Positions 25,912 through 38,900 of a stretch of 64,000 nucleotides of DNA are shown one piece after another (position 1 is the stretch's first letter; every line of letters begins with the position of its first letter). The translations under genes were made by a program, and so were the position numbers. This DNA is from Dipetalonema caudispina. Its lineage: Eukaryota; Nematoda; Chromadorea; Rhabditida; Onchocercidae. The notes under the pieces were generated by a model, which did not search any database, had not been told where the DNA came from, and saw nothing but the letters and a program-made list of their open reading frames with translations. Where the stretch lies: the NCBI GenBank assembly GCA_013365325.1, contig JABVXV010000263.1:1-64000 (forward strand), in the 5' to 3' direction.

Positions 25912-27664
25912 GAAAACTAAAAAAAGGAAAGAAGGAATATGATTTTCTATGGCATATCAGTGAGAACGTGAGTTTTAATTTCCGTTATTTTTTTTTTCTT
26001 CAATTTTAACTCCTCAATGATACCAAATATCATCTGATCAAATACTAAAAGTTTAGATTTCAACGACATACTTTTTACCTAACGTACTTCTCGAGGCGAT
26101 TTTAATAGCATCTGTAAAAGGTTCTCTGATTTATGAGCTTACATAAGGAAAAAAAAGTGCCTTAGATTAGTATAGATTTACCAGGCTTATATCTGCTTCC
26201 AGTACTGGTATTCGCGTCTTAGACTAGATTAGAGTTAGTGTCTGGACTAGAATACTTCTATGGCCTCAAGTGATATTTCTGTTTTCGTAACAATTATGCT
26301 TTAAGTTTAGGACCTGGAAATTTCACCGTTAAATAATACTAATTTGAAGAATTTCTTCGATTACGATAGATTCCGATTAAAGTTTGACAGCATACAATAT
26401 AAAGCGCAGAAACTTTAAAATAAAAAAAAAGTATCTTGAGGGGATAAAAAAGAAAAGAAAAGAAAGAAACTGCTGTCAACTACGTTTCAAACAAAAGAAT
26501 TACAAGGACAATTACGTCATCTATAAAATACATACCTGTGTAACTGAAAAAAAAAAGTATACAAGTCATTTTAAAACAAAATATCCGCAACTTTTACGTC
26601 TTTTTTACTTCAAGATAGTGTGGCTTGAAATTGGTTGTGTTAATTCAACTATACACGTAATAGTTGAAAAAAAAAAACAAATTAACGATAATGTGAAGTG
26701 ATTTCGCATATGCGTGACAAATGGATCAAAACGCCTTATTCTATTATTTACATGTAAAGTAACGATGCTTCACGTGAGAAAAAAGAACAACGTGATGACC
26801 TTGATGACCTTATAAAAGAAAATAGAGTCAATAACAATAACTTCAATAGAGTGAGCTGATGAGATTTCGCAACCGTTGCACTTCAATCGATCGAAATGGG
26901 TAGCGTTAAAACGTGTGGCCCGCGTTTTTCCTTGTGCGTTGGATATGCATAGGAACAACTGGAAGTGTATGTGTTGTAGGTGGTGTTTCGCGTCATGTTG
27001 TCTTGGGAATTTACGTGGTCGTGTGTTTAACGTTTACTTGCGTCATCATGATGTGAGGGTACTTACTTCGGATAATCCTATACCAGTCGTTAGAATGACT
27101 CGTCCACTTTCTCTTTGGACGATTATCTTTTTTTTTTTTGTAGAATAGCGTAATCAAGTTTCAAGCAACTGTTAGCATATAGGGAAAATGCAAAGCATCT
27201 ATCTAACAAAAGTTAGCACATATAAAATTAACGTTTCAAAATTTATATCAGATGTTGAAAAATTTTTTTAGCAGGAGATGTGAATTCTTCTTATCCTATA
27301 TATGTCGTTGAAACGTCGCTGTATTTAAATATATCGTTGATGAATGTACGTAATGTTGAAATAGTAAACATGTAACGGTTTTGGAATAGAAGTATCGCAC
27401 AGATTTAATTTTTACCACAATGATGGGTATTAGTCATGTTTAATTCTGCATTTAGTGAATAACACTTCTTTATCATCCTCACAGTAAATTATTGTGCTTG
27501 TTGTCATGTTTCATTCGTGTTCAGAAGTCCATGTCTTTGTTCAGGTCTCAACATTGCTCGCACTTTTTTGCTATGTAACTGCTGTCATTGTTTTCTCGCT
27601 ACTTGCTTATGCGTGATTTTTCACGTATTCATTTTGTTATGGAATTCGGCTTTCTCTGTTTTAG
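25912..27664. promoter_or_regulatory. Shared intergenic region between divergent genes, with a GC-richer patch
   Basis: The 730-residue gene (minus) and rpl-11 (plus) start from opposite ends of this 1.75-kb region. A TTTTTTTAG sequence at 25917-25925 (minus) is the probable spliced-leader acceptor of the former, and TGTTTTAG ending at 27664 that of rpl-11, 12 bp before its ATG. Between about 26860 and 27060 the sequence is clearly richer in G, C and CpG (GGCCCGCG, CGCGTCATG) than the surroundings, as expected for a core promoter region. No obvious TATA box was assigned. I see no gene inside. Confidence 0.55.
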
Positions 27665-27673
27665 GTAGTGTGA

Positions 27674-29503
<1,830 letters not shown>

Positions 29504-30899
29504 AAATGATTTCTAATTGTTATCGATTCATTGTTGTAATTTAAATGCATATGGTTATAAACAAGCTTTCGCTATTTATAGTAATTTGTGGGCATACACT
29601 AATCTCTAACTTCGCCGGAAATCGTCCCAGCATCACGCATGTACCGAATTCCATTTGTTTTGAAAGTAGAATGAACTTATTGAGACGTAATCGTTAGCTA
29701 GCTTTTCTGAATGTTCTTAGGTAGTGTGTGGAGTAAATTTCCGATGATTTTGATTTTTAAAAGAAATGGAATTCGTTTCAATAAGTTCATTTTACTTTGA
29801 AAGAATGGAACTCGACTTCTCTTTAACGTCTGGTAAGTCCAAGACTATTCCTCATAAAAATCTGGATCTATTCTCAACACATTTTGATATCATACAGCGA
29901 GTACGAATTTAAGATCGTATTTTTTCAGTTCTATTTTATTGCGTAAAAATATCACTGTCAACAACTCAATGGAACTATGCAATGATCACAGAGTATGTTC
30001 TGGTCGATGAAAACAGATTTAACTGAAGCTACTGTTTTGATATTAGACTAGTTAGAAATATTAAATATACAATGCTTTCCTGACAAATGGAAAGGTTTGG
30101 AATGGTAGCAAGCGAGTAATACAAAAATACACCGAAGGATTAACACAGACTGGGAGGTCTGTCACCTTTCAACAACTGACTCGTAGTTTGAATTTTATAC
30201 AAGTTAAGTTTGATCGGATTAAATTAAATTAGCTCAGCAAAAGGATTTCATCAGCCAATTGTCGAGAAGGTGCGAATGCATTTAACATTTTTTGGTGGTG
30301 TTAATTGCTACGGTGTATCAAACGAGTTAATTTAAGGGCAACAAATTAACTGATTCTAGTGAATGATAACCATCATCAATTGAAGGAATAGTTGAGTATT
30401 ACTTAAACGGCCAAAATATCTAAAGAATTAATAGTTTCATGCAAGTGAACATGGTGGTAGTTTGATAATTATAATTAAGTGCTCACTCTACTTCAAAAAT
30501 TTACATAACACCAAAGAGCTTTTCTTATATTTTTCCGTTTTGGAAAGATTTACTTGCAACAAACGTTTCTAATCCTCTTATCCTAACAAACTTCTCTTAT
30601 CCACGTTACTTTGCCTGTTTCGCGTTACTTTGCCCTTCGATGAGCACTCAATTATCTAATCCAAGCCAACCATAAAACATAAGCTGGATATTAAACATAA
30701 AGGCATCATAATAAAATACGTAAAAAGATTCAAAAGCATCTAATGCGTCGATATCATATAGCTAGCCCACGAGTCAGTCAAGTAGACGCATTGACGAACA
30801 AAAAACCCACAATCTCAAATGAGGTCAACTAGAAACATGGATCGTGTACTGCGAATTATTCTACAAAAAATACAACCTACATATACACATTCACAAAGT
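29504..30899. other. Spacer between convergent genes, with an inverted repeat
   Basis: Tail-to-tail interval of rpl-11 and the V-ATPase H gene. It contains the inverted repeat described separately at 29646-29799. No coding frame could be supported. Confidence 0.5.
29646..29799. repeat. Inverted repeat with two arm blocks downstream of rpl-11
   Basis: 29662-29683 and the reverse complement of 29778-29799 match at about 20 of 22 positions around AATGAACTTATTGA. A second pair, GAATTCCATTT at 29646 and AAATGGAATTC at 29764, is also inverted, but in an order that does not extend the same stem. The spacer is about 94 bp. It could be a miniature inverted-repeat remnant or an RNA hairpin in the 3' region of rpl-11. 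Confidence 0.6.
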
Positions 30900-33800
30900 T
30901 CATTCAACCGTAGCAGCTGCATTGTCAGCATCTAGCTGTTTGCCAAGATATTCCCAGTTATGCACCATTAATTTCTGGATTGCAAGCAATGAATGATATC
31001 GTACGTTTGGATCATCCGCCGAAAGCAATTTCATTACTGCTTGCTTACCTTGCAGTTGTTCGATCTTGCTAGAACAAAAAAATTTTTTGTGTATATACAT
31101 ATTTTCATAAAGGAAAAGATAAGCATGAAAACGAACTTTTTGCCTCTCGGATAGTGTCTGACGTATTCTCCAATATCATGAACTGCTACGCAAAGAGCTA
31201 AGGTATCCGACTGTACTTCCAAAATTTTGATCAAAATCCTGGAAATGTACATGTTAAAGAAAAAAATAATAATCTTTGGATGTTTTATTAATCTTTGGAT
31301 GGAAACTTACCTTAAAAGCTCAAAATCTTTTTCATTGAATTTCTGTGCATTTTCTCTCCAAAACTTTTCTGATTTATGGACCGGGCTCCATTGTAGCCGA
31401 CCTGATTTCACCTTAAAAAAAAAAAAGAAGATTCGAAAAATCAAACCACTCTTCATCTCTCTGTATGACAAGTCGCTTCCAGATGTGATAAACGAAGAAA
31501 ATTTGGGAATTTCTACAATAAATATGGAAGGCTTTTGGAGTTCAAAGCATCTTAAAATTTGCCTTAGAATTTAATGATTTCGTTCAACTTCCTAGCAAAA
31601 TTTACCAGGAATGATAAAGCAGTGTCTAGAAAGAAGTAGAATCGCGCTGCACTTTCTCTTTCATTTGAAACATACCTCCGATACATATTCGTCAAACGAA
31701 GAAAAATCTTGGACCGAGGAATGCAACTTTTCACTGAGGAACTCAACATCATCGTTCAGCTCGTCATCATCAAATTTTTTTGAGTCCATTAGTTCAAGAG
31801 TTTTTAAAGTTTTGAATTGCACCATCTGCAAAGCTGCTTCTCGCTCAAGATCACGGTCATCGATTTTCTCAAGAATATTTCGAAACGTTCCCAAGATTAT
31901 GCGAATTACCTGTAAGTTTAGTGCCATTATTTCTTTACAAAAAAGCAAAAAAATAAAATGATAGAAATCACTGATAGTTACTGCAAACTCATATGTGTCA
32001 AACCATGACGCACCAAATACATTAACTACTTCTATAAACTGTATTGGAAAAGTATCAAAAATATAATTTTACCTTCTCCTTGGTTGATTCCGTGAGAATA
32101 TCACCCAGAATTTGAATGGCTCCGCTATGAGGGAATTTCTCGGCTATATGTGGATTGAATGTAAGACACCACAAGGAAAATATGAGTTGATACTGGAGTT
32201 GGAAATTGGTTTTACCACTCAACACCGATAAAATACTGAAAATCATTTTCAATTCATTTATATAACGTATGAAAAAAATAACGAAAAATATAAAATTCGC
32301 TCTAATACAAATGCCCTTCTACCTATCTCTTTGCCTAACCAAATACAAAATATGTTGACTTCATTTCCTGGACCTGTGAAATATTTAAAAGATTTTCCTA
32401 TTTGAGTCTGAAGCATTACAAATTACTTCCAGTAGCAATAATAGCTACATTTATTTACCAAAGACCACGCAAGCAAAGAAAAAAATCATTCATTTAAAAA
32501 CCTTTTGATACCATCCAATGCTAAAAATGCATGACGATACTCATCAATCCGAAGCATCATCTGCAAACAACGTGCTGTTGTATTGATATACTCATTTCCT
32601 GTAGACTTAAGTTGATTCTTGAGAAATGAAATGTAGAAGTTCAAATCAGAACCTTCCATGAATGTCATACCAAAACATGCGAATTTCGCCAATACGGATG
32701 ACATCTGCAAAAATGTTTTCGATGACCTGTCGCACCAAAGAATTTATTATTTACGACGGAAGTATCACAGACTTTTCAAGTGATTAGTTCTAAAATATCA
32801 CAAAGTGCTAACAGATGCAAACAAGTACATATTCAGAGGTGCACTGCTAAGCATCATTTTAGATTTCTGTATATTACAGTTTATACTTCAAAGAGAAATA
32901 CATTACTGACAATATGAACACTCTATAATAAGCATGCAAGTACATATTCCATCAAATTACTTCCAAGTCTCTTTGATAAGGTTTGATTTGAAATGCAAAC
33001 CTGATTTACAATAAATGGATCTTGACGCTGTAAGATCCCTAAAAACCATGACCATAGAGTACGTTTATTTTTTCGGGCATAGCTATGAAATATTTCTACA
33101 CGTGATTTATCCTCCTGAAATAAGTTATCAGTCATTAAATAAAAGTGTTATTATATATGAGGATAAGAAAGAGAACTAACAGCTTTATATAAAAGTTTTA
33201 GGATTCTTTATTTCTTTTCACAGACAGCGACACTTTTTTCTCAGTAAACCTCAAAGTTTTCATTGCCCTATTTTTATTTCCGAAAAATAGCTATGAAATA
33301 TTTCTACACGTGATTTATCCTCCTGTGACAATATAAAGATTAAGATGATGACTAGCATTGTAAGGTCACTTCTCCTACAGTAAATACAGTATTACCAGAT
33401 TTCCATCCCTGAATTATAGGGCAGGAGAAATTTTTCTAACTATATTTTTAGAAAAAATTATATAAAAAGGCAAAAGTTATTGGAAATTTTGGTAACGCAT
33501 GGAAACACTAACCATAATCATATCATCCAGTAATGTTAGTATGTAACGAACATTTTGATCTTTGGCAACAGTTGTAATAAAATTAATCATTGTTCGTGCA
33601 CACTGCATCTTATTACTCTCTAGGAGGGCATCACGATCTTGTTTAGTTTTCGATGCTTCATAAGCCGTTATGAAATCATAATCTTCTTGGGCAATCATTT
33701 GACTCCTGCAGTGATCATTAATTAACAATTAATAATTTGACTTGGAACAAGTTTCATTTTTTCGCCTTACAACAATTGCTCCCTCATTTATTACATTATT

Positions 33801-34422
33801 CATCATCAAGAGAATAGTAAAAGTTAACATATAACACAGTAGCAAAGTGAGATGTGTAAGATTAAATCTTAGAAGTTTTCTAACAGCAAAAAAAGGCAAC
33901 CTACAAAATTTTCTATTATAAAATATACGAGGGAAAATGGCTAATAATCAACTAGTTGAAAATTCAAAATGAGAAAACATTACATTATCATCTTAAGAAA
34001 AATATAAATATTCTGAGTTGTACCTTCTTTCATATTTCATTATGCTTTAACTAATATGAGTTATTGTTTATTTTTCATAATTTTACAAAGCTTTTTCGTA
34101 TCAATCATAACTGATAGCTTATTTTGTACTTGAAGTAATGAAAAAAAAAAAAATTTCCTCTATATCTACAAGTAAGAACTATGGTTTCTTCTACATCTAC
34201 AATAAATTCTCCATCATATTCGTAGTTACAAATAGCGCTTTATTTTAAAATACGATAACACATAGGTGTAATAATAATACTGAAAACAAACCTTAAATAA
34301 GAATTCCAATTAGGTCTGTTATTTCGAACATCGACTGCTTCTAGTTGTAACTTACTCGTTGCGCTAATCATATCAACCTGAGGGATTTGTGGGACATCCG
34401 CTGATATTGTTGAGTCGGCCAT
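30900..34422 (-). CDS. vha-15: V-type proton ATPase V1 subunit H
   Basis: Nine exons on the minus strand: 34422-34292, 33705-33513, 33114-33001, 32704-32502, 32235-32073, 31909-31676, 31411-31311, 31238-31137 and 31068-30900 (TGA), all in phase, 469 aa against about 480 in animals. Family hallmarks are [20 protein letters not shown], the block [14 protein letters not shown], and [19 protein letters not shown] at the end. Subunit H sits on the cytosolic V1 sector, bridges V1 to Vo and is needed for coupled proton pumping; it also restrains ATP hydrolysis of free V1. The protein is an all-helical HEAT/armadillo-like fold with a C-terminal domain, and both parts are complete here. Intron 2 carries a partial copy of exon 3 (see 33260-33322). 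The gene converges on rpl-11 and diverges from the ADAM gene. Confidence 0.96.
33079..33117 (-). repeat. 39-bp direct repeat, copy 1 (start of V-ATPase H exon 3)
   Basis: This copy covers the first 36 coding bases of exon 3 plus the CAG of its acceptor. It is identical over 39 bp to the sequence at 33287-33325 in the preceding intron. Confidence 0.9.
33260..33325 (-). pseudogene. Partial copy of V-ATPase H exon 3 within intron 2
   Basis: The 39 bp at 33287-33325 duplicate the acceptor and first 12 codons of exon 3, about 200 bp upstream in transcript sense. The copy keeps a usable acceptor (GTCACAG). Read in frame from exon 2 it gives [12 protein letters not shown], as in the true exon, then diverges and reaches a TGA at 33262-33260, after 20 codons. 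It is therefore either an inactive exon relic or a poison exon that would truncate the protein and trigger decay. Confidence 0.75.
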
Positions 34423-35570
34423 TTTTCCGGAATGAAATACGGAATTTAAGAGTACTGAAAATACAAGTTAAAAGTTAAAAATAGCAACAACATAACCATT
34501 CCAGTATTCGATTAATTTGAATCATACAAATTTATCTCTGTATATACATTCTCTCTCTCTTCCTATTTCTTCTTTGTAATTATTTATTTTTTTTTGATAC
34601 TATCCGGATAACATGAGCATGATAAATGGATGAATGAATGATTTGGAAGAAATCAAACAATATAATATATGGAATAAATGTATGAAAAAATATCAGAACT
34701 TGATGAATGCAAGATTGAAATGAACAAATGAATGTAAAAATGGTAAAATGAATGATTATCGGATTATATGGAAATGTAAGAAAATACCGAAATAGAACAT
34801 AAAACATTTCAGATAAGTAAAAAAAAAAAAAACAATTAAAGGATGAGAAATCAATGATTAAAAGCAAACATTCCACATAAGACCATTCTCTTTCAAATAT
34901 TTACATAAATTTGATTTGCTAAATAAAGGAATGTTAGAAGAGAGCATTTAAAGCATTGAAATATACCGGGAATTTAATTAGAATATCTCAAATAAACATA
35001 ATAAAGTATTAATCAATCAATAAATATATCATATATATCGTTAATATCGTACATTTGATAGAAATATTCCATTCAATTATTAAAATTATTACTGATTAGT
35101 TGTTTGATTTCATATGATTATGAATAATTTTATGTTTCAGTTAATCCGGTTAACCGGATAATTGAACACTTATCTATCATGCACTGTTATTCCATAAACT
35201 TTTCCTTCTATTCCTCTTCATTCTGTATTTCTTTTCCTCTTCCCTTTCTTTCCTATTTTACCATTCTTACAACAATCATTTACCTTTCTCTTTCCTACAA
35301 TCTTATTCTTTACTGATCACTCATCAATGATATCATCATCTCTTCTGTCCTTCCTATTTGTAATCTATCGGCATTATTCATTTACTACCATTCAATCTGT
35401 ACATTTTCAAATTGTCTCTTTACGAAATTGAATCGAATTCACAACATTTTTTGAAATGTATGTCTGTGCATGTCTCTGCATGTCTATGTATGTGGATGCA
35501 TGTATATCCATGTGTATGTGTATGTATGTGTACGCATGTACATGCATGTGTATAAGTGTGTATGTGTGTT

Positions 35571-35601
<31 letters not shown>

Positions 35602-35930
35602 ATCAATTTGAAATATGTTGTTGGGCAAAAATGTTAGAAAAATAAGAGAAAATTTGTCTACCGAAGTAGGTATAGGATTGGTCAAATGATTGACCAATAA
35701 AAGTTTCAGGTAATGATTGATATATTTTGAGTTAGAAAAGAGTGATTCCAAATAACCTGAAAATACCAAACAGGTTTTAAAGTATGATAACCTGTTCCGT
35801 TAAAGGGAAAATTTAAATATAATCCACCTATCCAATTTCATGTAGAAAGTGAATTAATGTGATAAATTGAAGAAATCCAATGATATTGAAATGCTTGTCC
35901 ATTTTAGTTTATTTTAGATTCAAGTTAAAA
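34423..35930. promoter_or_regulatory. Divergent spacer between V-ATPase H and ADAM17-like genes
   Basis: This region should hold the promoters of both genes. It is AT-rich, with a TG-rich microsatellite at 35457-35604. No coding frame was supported. The long minus-strand frame at 35407-35769 is created by the TG repeat. Confidence 0.5.
35457..35604. repeat. TG/TATG microsatellite
   Basis: Degenerate TGTATG and TGCATG units grade into a nearly pure TG run (about 35570-35600). Alternating purine-pyrimidine sequence of this kind is a classic candidate for left-handed DNA; any effect on the flanking promoters is speculation. Confidence 0.9.
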
Positions 35931-35940
35931 TTAGTTTCAG
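35931..35940 (+). promoter_or_regulatory. Possible spliced-leader acceptor of the ADAM17-like gene
   Basis: TTAGTTTCAG lies 50 bp before the ATG at 35990, with no visible upstream exon. Motif and position only. Confidence 0.4.
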
Positions 35941-35989
35941 GTTAAAAGGTAAAGGTAAGCAACTTATTGACACATGTGTATACTTTGTG

Positions 35990-38900
35990 ATGTTGCTGTT
36001 TTGGAGGCGAATCGTCGTCTCATTTCATTTCCTGTTTTATGTCTGTTTGATAATAAATGGAGCATCTATTGATGGTAATGTTACTCATTTTTTTTTTTTT
36101 TTTTCGAAATTGTAACTTACAAAATTTACATTTCGGTTAAAGGAGAAAAATTTAAGTAATCAACTAAATTAATGTTTTAAATGATGGACTGATAACACTT
36201 TTTTGCTATCTTCTATATTTCTTATCACTTTCTTTATCAGTCATCATAAATAACAAATGAAAGTGTAAAGGTGAATGTAAGATGGATTTGAATGAAAGAT
36301 TAAAATATTATGAAATTATCGAAGTGAATCGACGAATTGAAAAACGAGGCATTGTGGATAACAATGTTCTGTATAACAAACAAGAACGATTAACTTTTAG
36401 GTGCATTTTCTTTTTTTTTTTTTTTTTTTTTTTCTTATACTTATTTTGTTTATCATATAAAGTTGGCATGTGATATGAGAATATTCTTTTTTTTTAAATT
36501 TTGTCAAAAATTTAATTTTATTCATTAACTAATTTTTGCACGAAACATATGAATTTTTTCTTTTGTTGTTTCCTTTTGTTTCACTGATAAAATTTTACAT
36601 AAAATACAATTTATGGTTTTTTAAAAACTTTTTTGGGGAACAGAAGGAATATTTCCAGGGCTTTCAATCGTTTTTTTGATATATATCTTACACCTAAAAG
36701 AGGCATTCTTCATACGAATTTCAAATGTCGTGAAATAGACGGATATGGATATGAGAAAGTATGCATGGTTAATCCAAATGAACATTTCGGTGGTCATTTG
36801 CATGGTTTGCAACATTTTATATTGTGTTATTTCAATTTCCTATTAGATTGATGTTGCATAATTATTTGAAATTTACGCTGGATATAATCTACAAGAAATT
36901 TCCCCTGACACAACTTATATCATGCTTCGTTTCAGTTAACTTTTGAAATTAATATCAGACTTGATTTATCTACACCAAACATAACGTTATACATTTAACA
37001 TTTACATTGAGTCTAATTTAAAATTACTTTGTTATTATTTGCCTTTCAATCATTTTATCTTTATACTCAATCTTATTTTCGGTATTCTGAAGGCGCTGCT
37101 GATTCAGTAATAGCGATTAGCTATAATGATGAGGGTTCGTTATTGGGCACTGTACAAAGTGACGGGGAAATTTACGTCTTCGAACCTGCAAAAATTCATT
37201 TCGTAACTTTTTTTTCCTTATTATTTTTTATCATTGTTATCGACAGGGTTAATCTTGCTCTGAATAGATGATTTTCCATTTAAAATTAATTTCCTATTCA
37301 TGTGGCGTATGTTTAATGATAGCGAAAAGTACATCATATGAATCTCTGTCTACCTTTGATCAATAACTTTGACCAATGCATTTTTGTGGTTAAATGTATT
37401 ACTGTAAAGTGTAGTATTAAAAAATTGGTACAAATGATTAAGAAAAATTCAAATCACATTTTCTTTTTAGAAATTATAGCAGTAATTTAGTTTAAATATC
37501 AAAGTTCTCAAATTCTTAAGGATATCAGTATTATTATATTCTGTATGTGAGGGAATTTTTAGAAAACAGCTCATCCATGGGAAGTCTTAGCCTATCGAAA
37601 TTCGGATTTAAAACTAAATTATGCGATGGGTAATGGATCATTTTGTTCATCGATATTAATAGGGAATCAGAGTAATGTATCATTTTCTCAGTCATTGCGA
37701 GTCAAACGTTTGTCAGCATTACCAGCACATAAAAACCGGTTAGTTAATTGATTAATTAGTTTTTTTTTTGAGACAAGCACATATATATAAATATAAAGAC
37801 AGCGGGAGAGAGAAAAAGATGTAAGAGGATATGTATATATATGTAAATTTCATTCCATCTGTAAAGGAAGTGCTTTTTTTTTTGTTTTGAATTTTAGCTG
37901 TGCCTTACGGGTGGTTGCGGATTATCGATTTTTTAGAACGATTGGAAATGGTAGTCAAGCTTTTTCTGCTAGATATTTGGTTTGTTTTAAAGTTACTTAC
38001 TTAATTAACAATAAAAATCTGCTTGCTCATTCTTCTTGATTCATTCTTGTTTTTTTTTTTTCTTTTTTTTTTTGAATCTATGATATTATTCCCAATTATT
38101 TGTACAACGGAATATTGCATATGAATGCTTTTAATCCATTTCCTTTCTCGATGTCGTAAGTTTTTTTTTTCTGATCCTTGGGTAAGTGGGAGATGATGTT
38201 AAGCTATATTGTAAGCTTATAGATAAATGTAATTGATCGTGTCAATGCATTGTATACATCGACTGATTGGGGCTTTGATGAAGATGGTCGACGATTGATT
38301 AATATGGGTTTCATGATAAAAGAAATGATAATTCATACATCACCTACTGTTGATCAACCTAACCATTATAATTCAAATACCGATACTAAGCGAAACGTTA
38401 AAGCTGTTCTTGATGTTAGTTTTATTATATTATTTTGCTTATAATATGCCACTGGGTAATACTCCTATTAGCGTTCTTCATAATGGCATTATTTGAAACT
38501 GCTCCATTAGAAAAAAAAGCAAAGAACTATTGCCATTATCTCATCAAGAGAGATTAAATGAAATGATTTGGTAGTTGATAATGTGAAGCCCTGTAGAAGA
38601 TTATATACACACATGGAATGTGATCATACTGAAGAAGATGTTTTGATGATTGTAGAAAGAATGTATAGTTAATTCGTCGTTTGATAGAAGTTCTGCTTAA
38701 ATTACCTATTCTAGTTTTGCCTGATTTTTTTTTCTTTTTGGTTTAGTTTCCGTTTAGTTTCATTTATGTGAAATATTTTCAGAATTTTTCCCGAAATCAA
38801 GGATCTGATAAATATTGCCTTGTACACCTGTTTACAGCACAATCATTCGAAAATGGTGTTCTTGGCTTGGCATATATATCATCACCTGAACTTGATGCAG

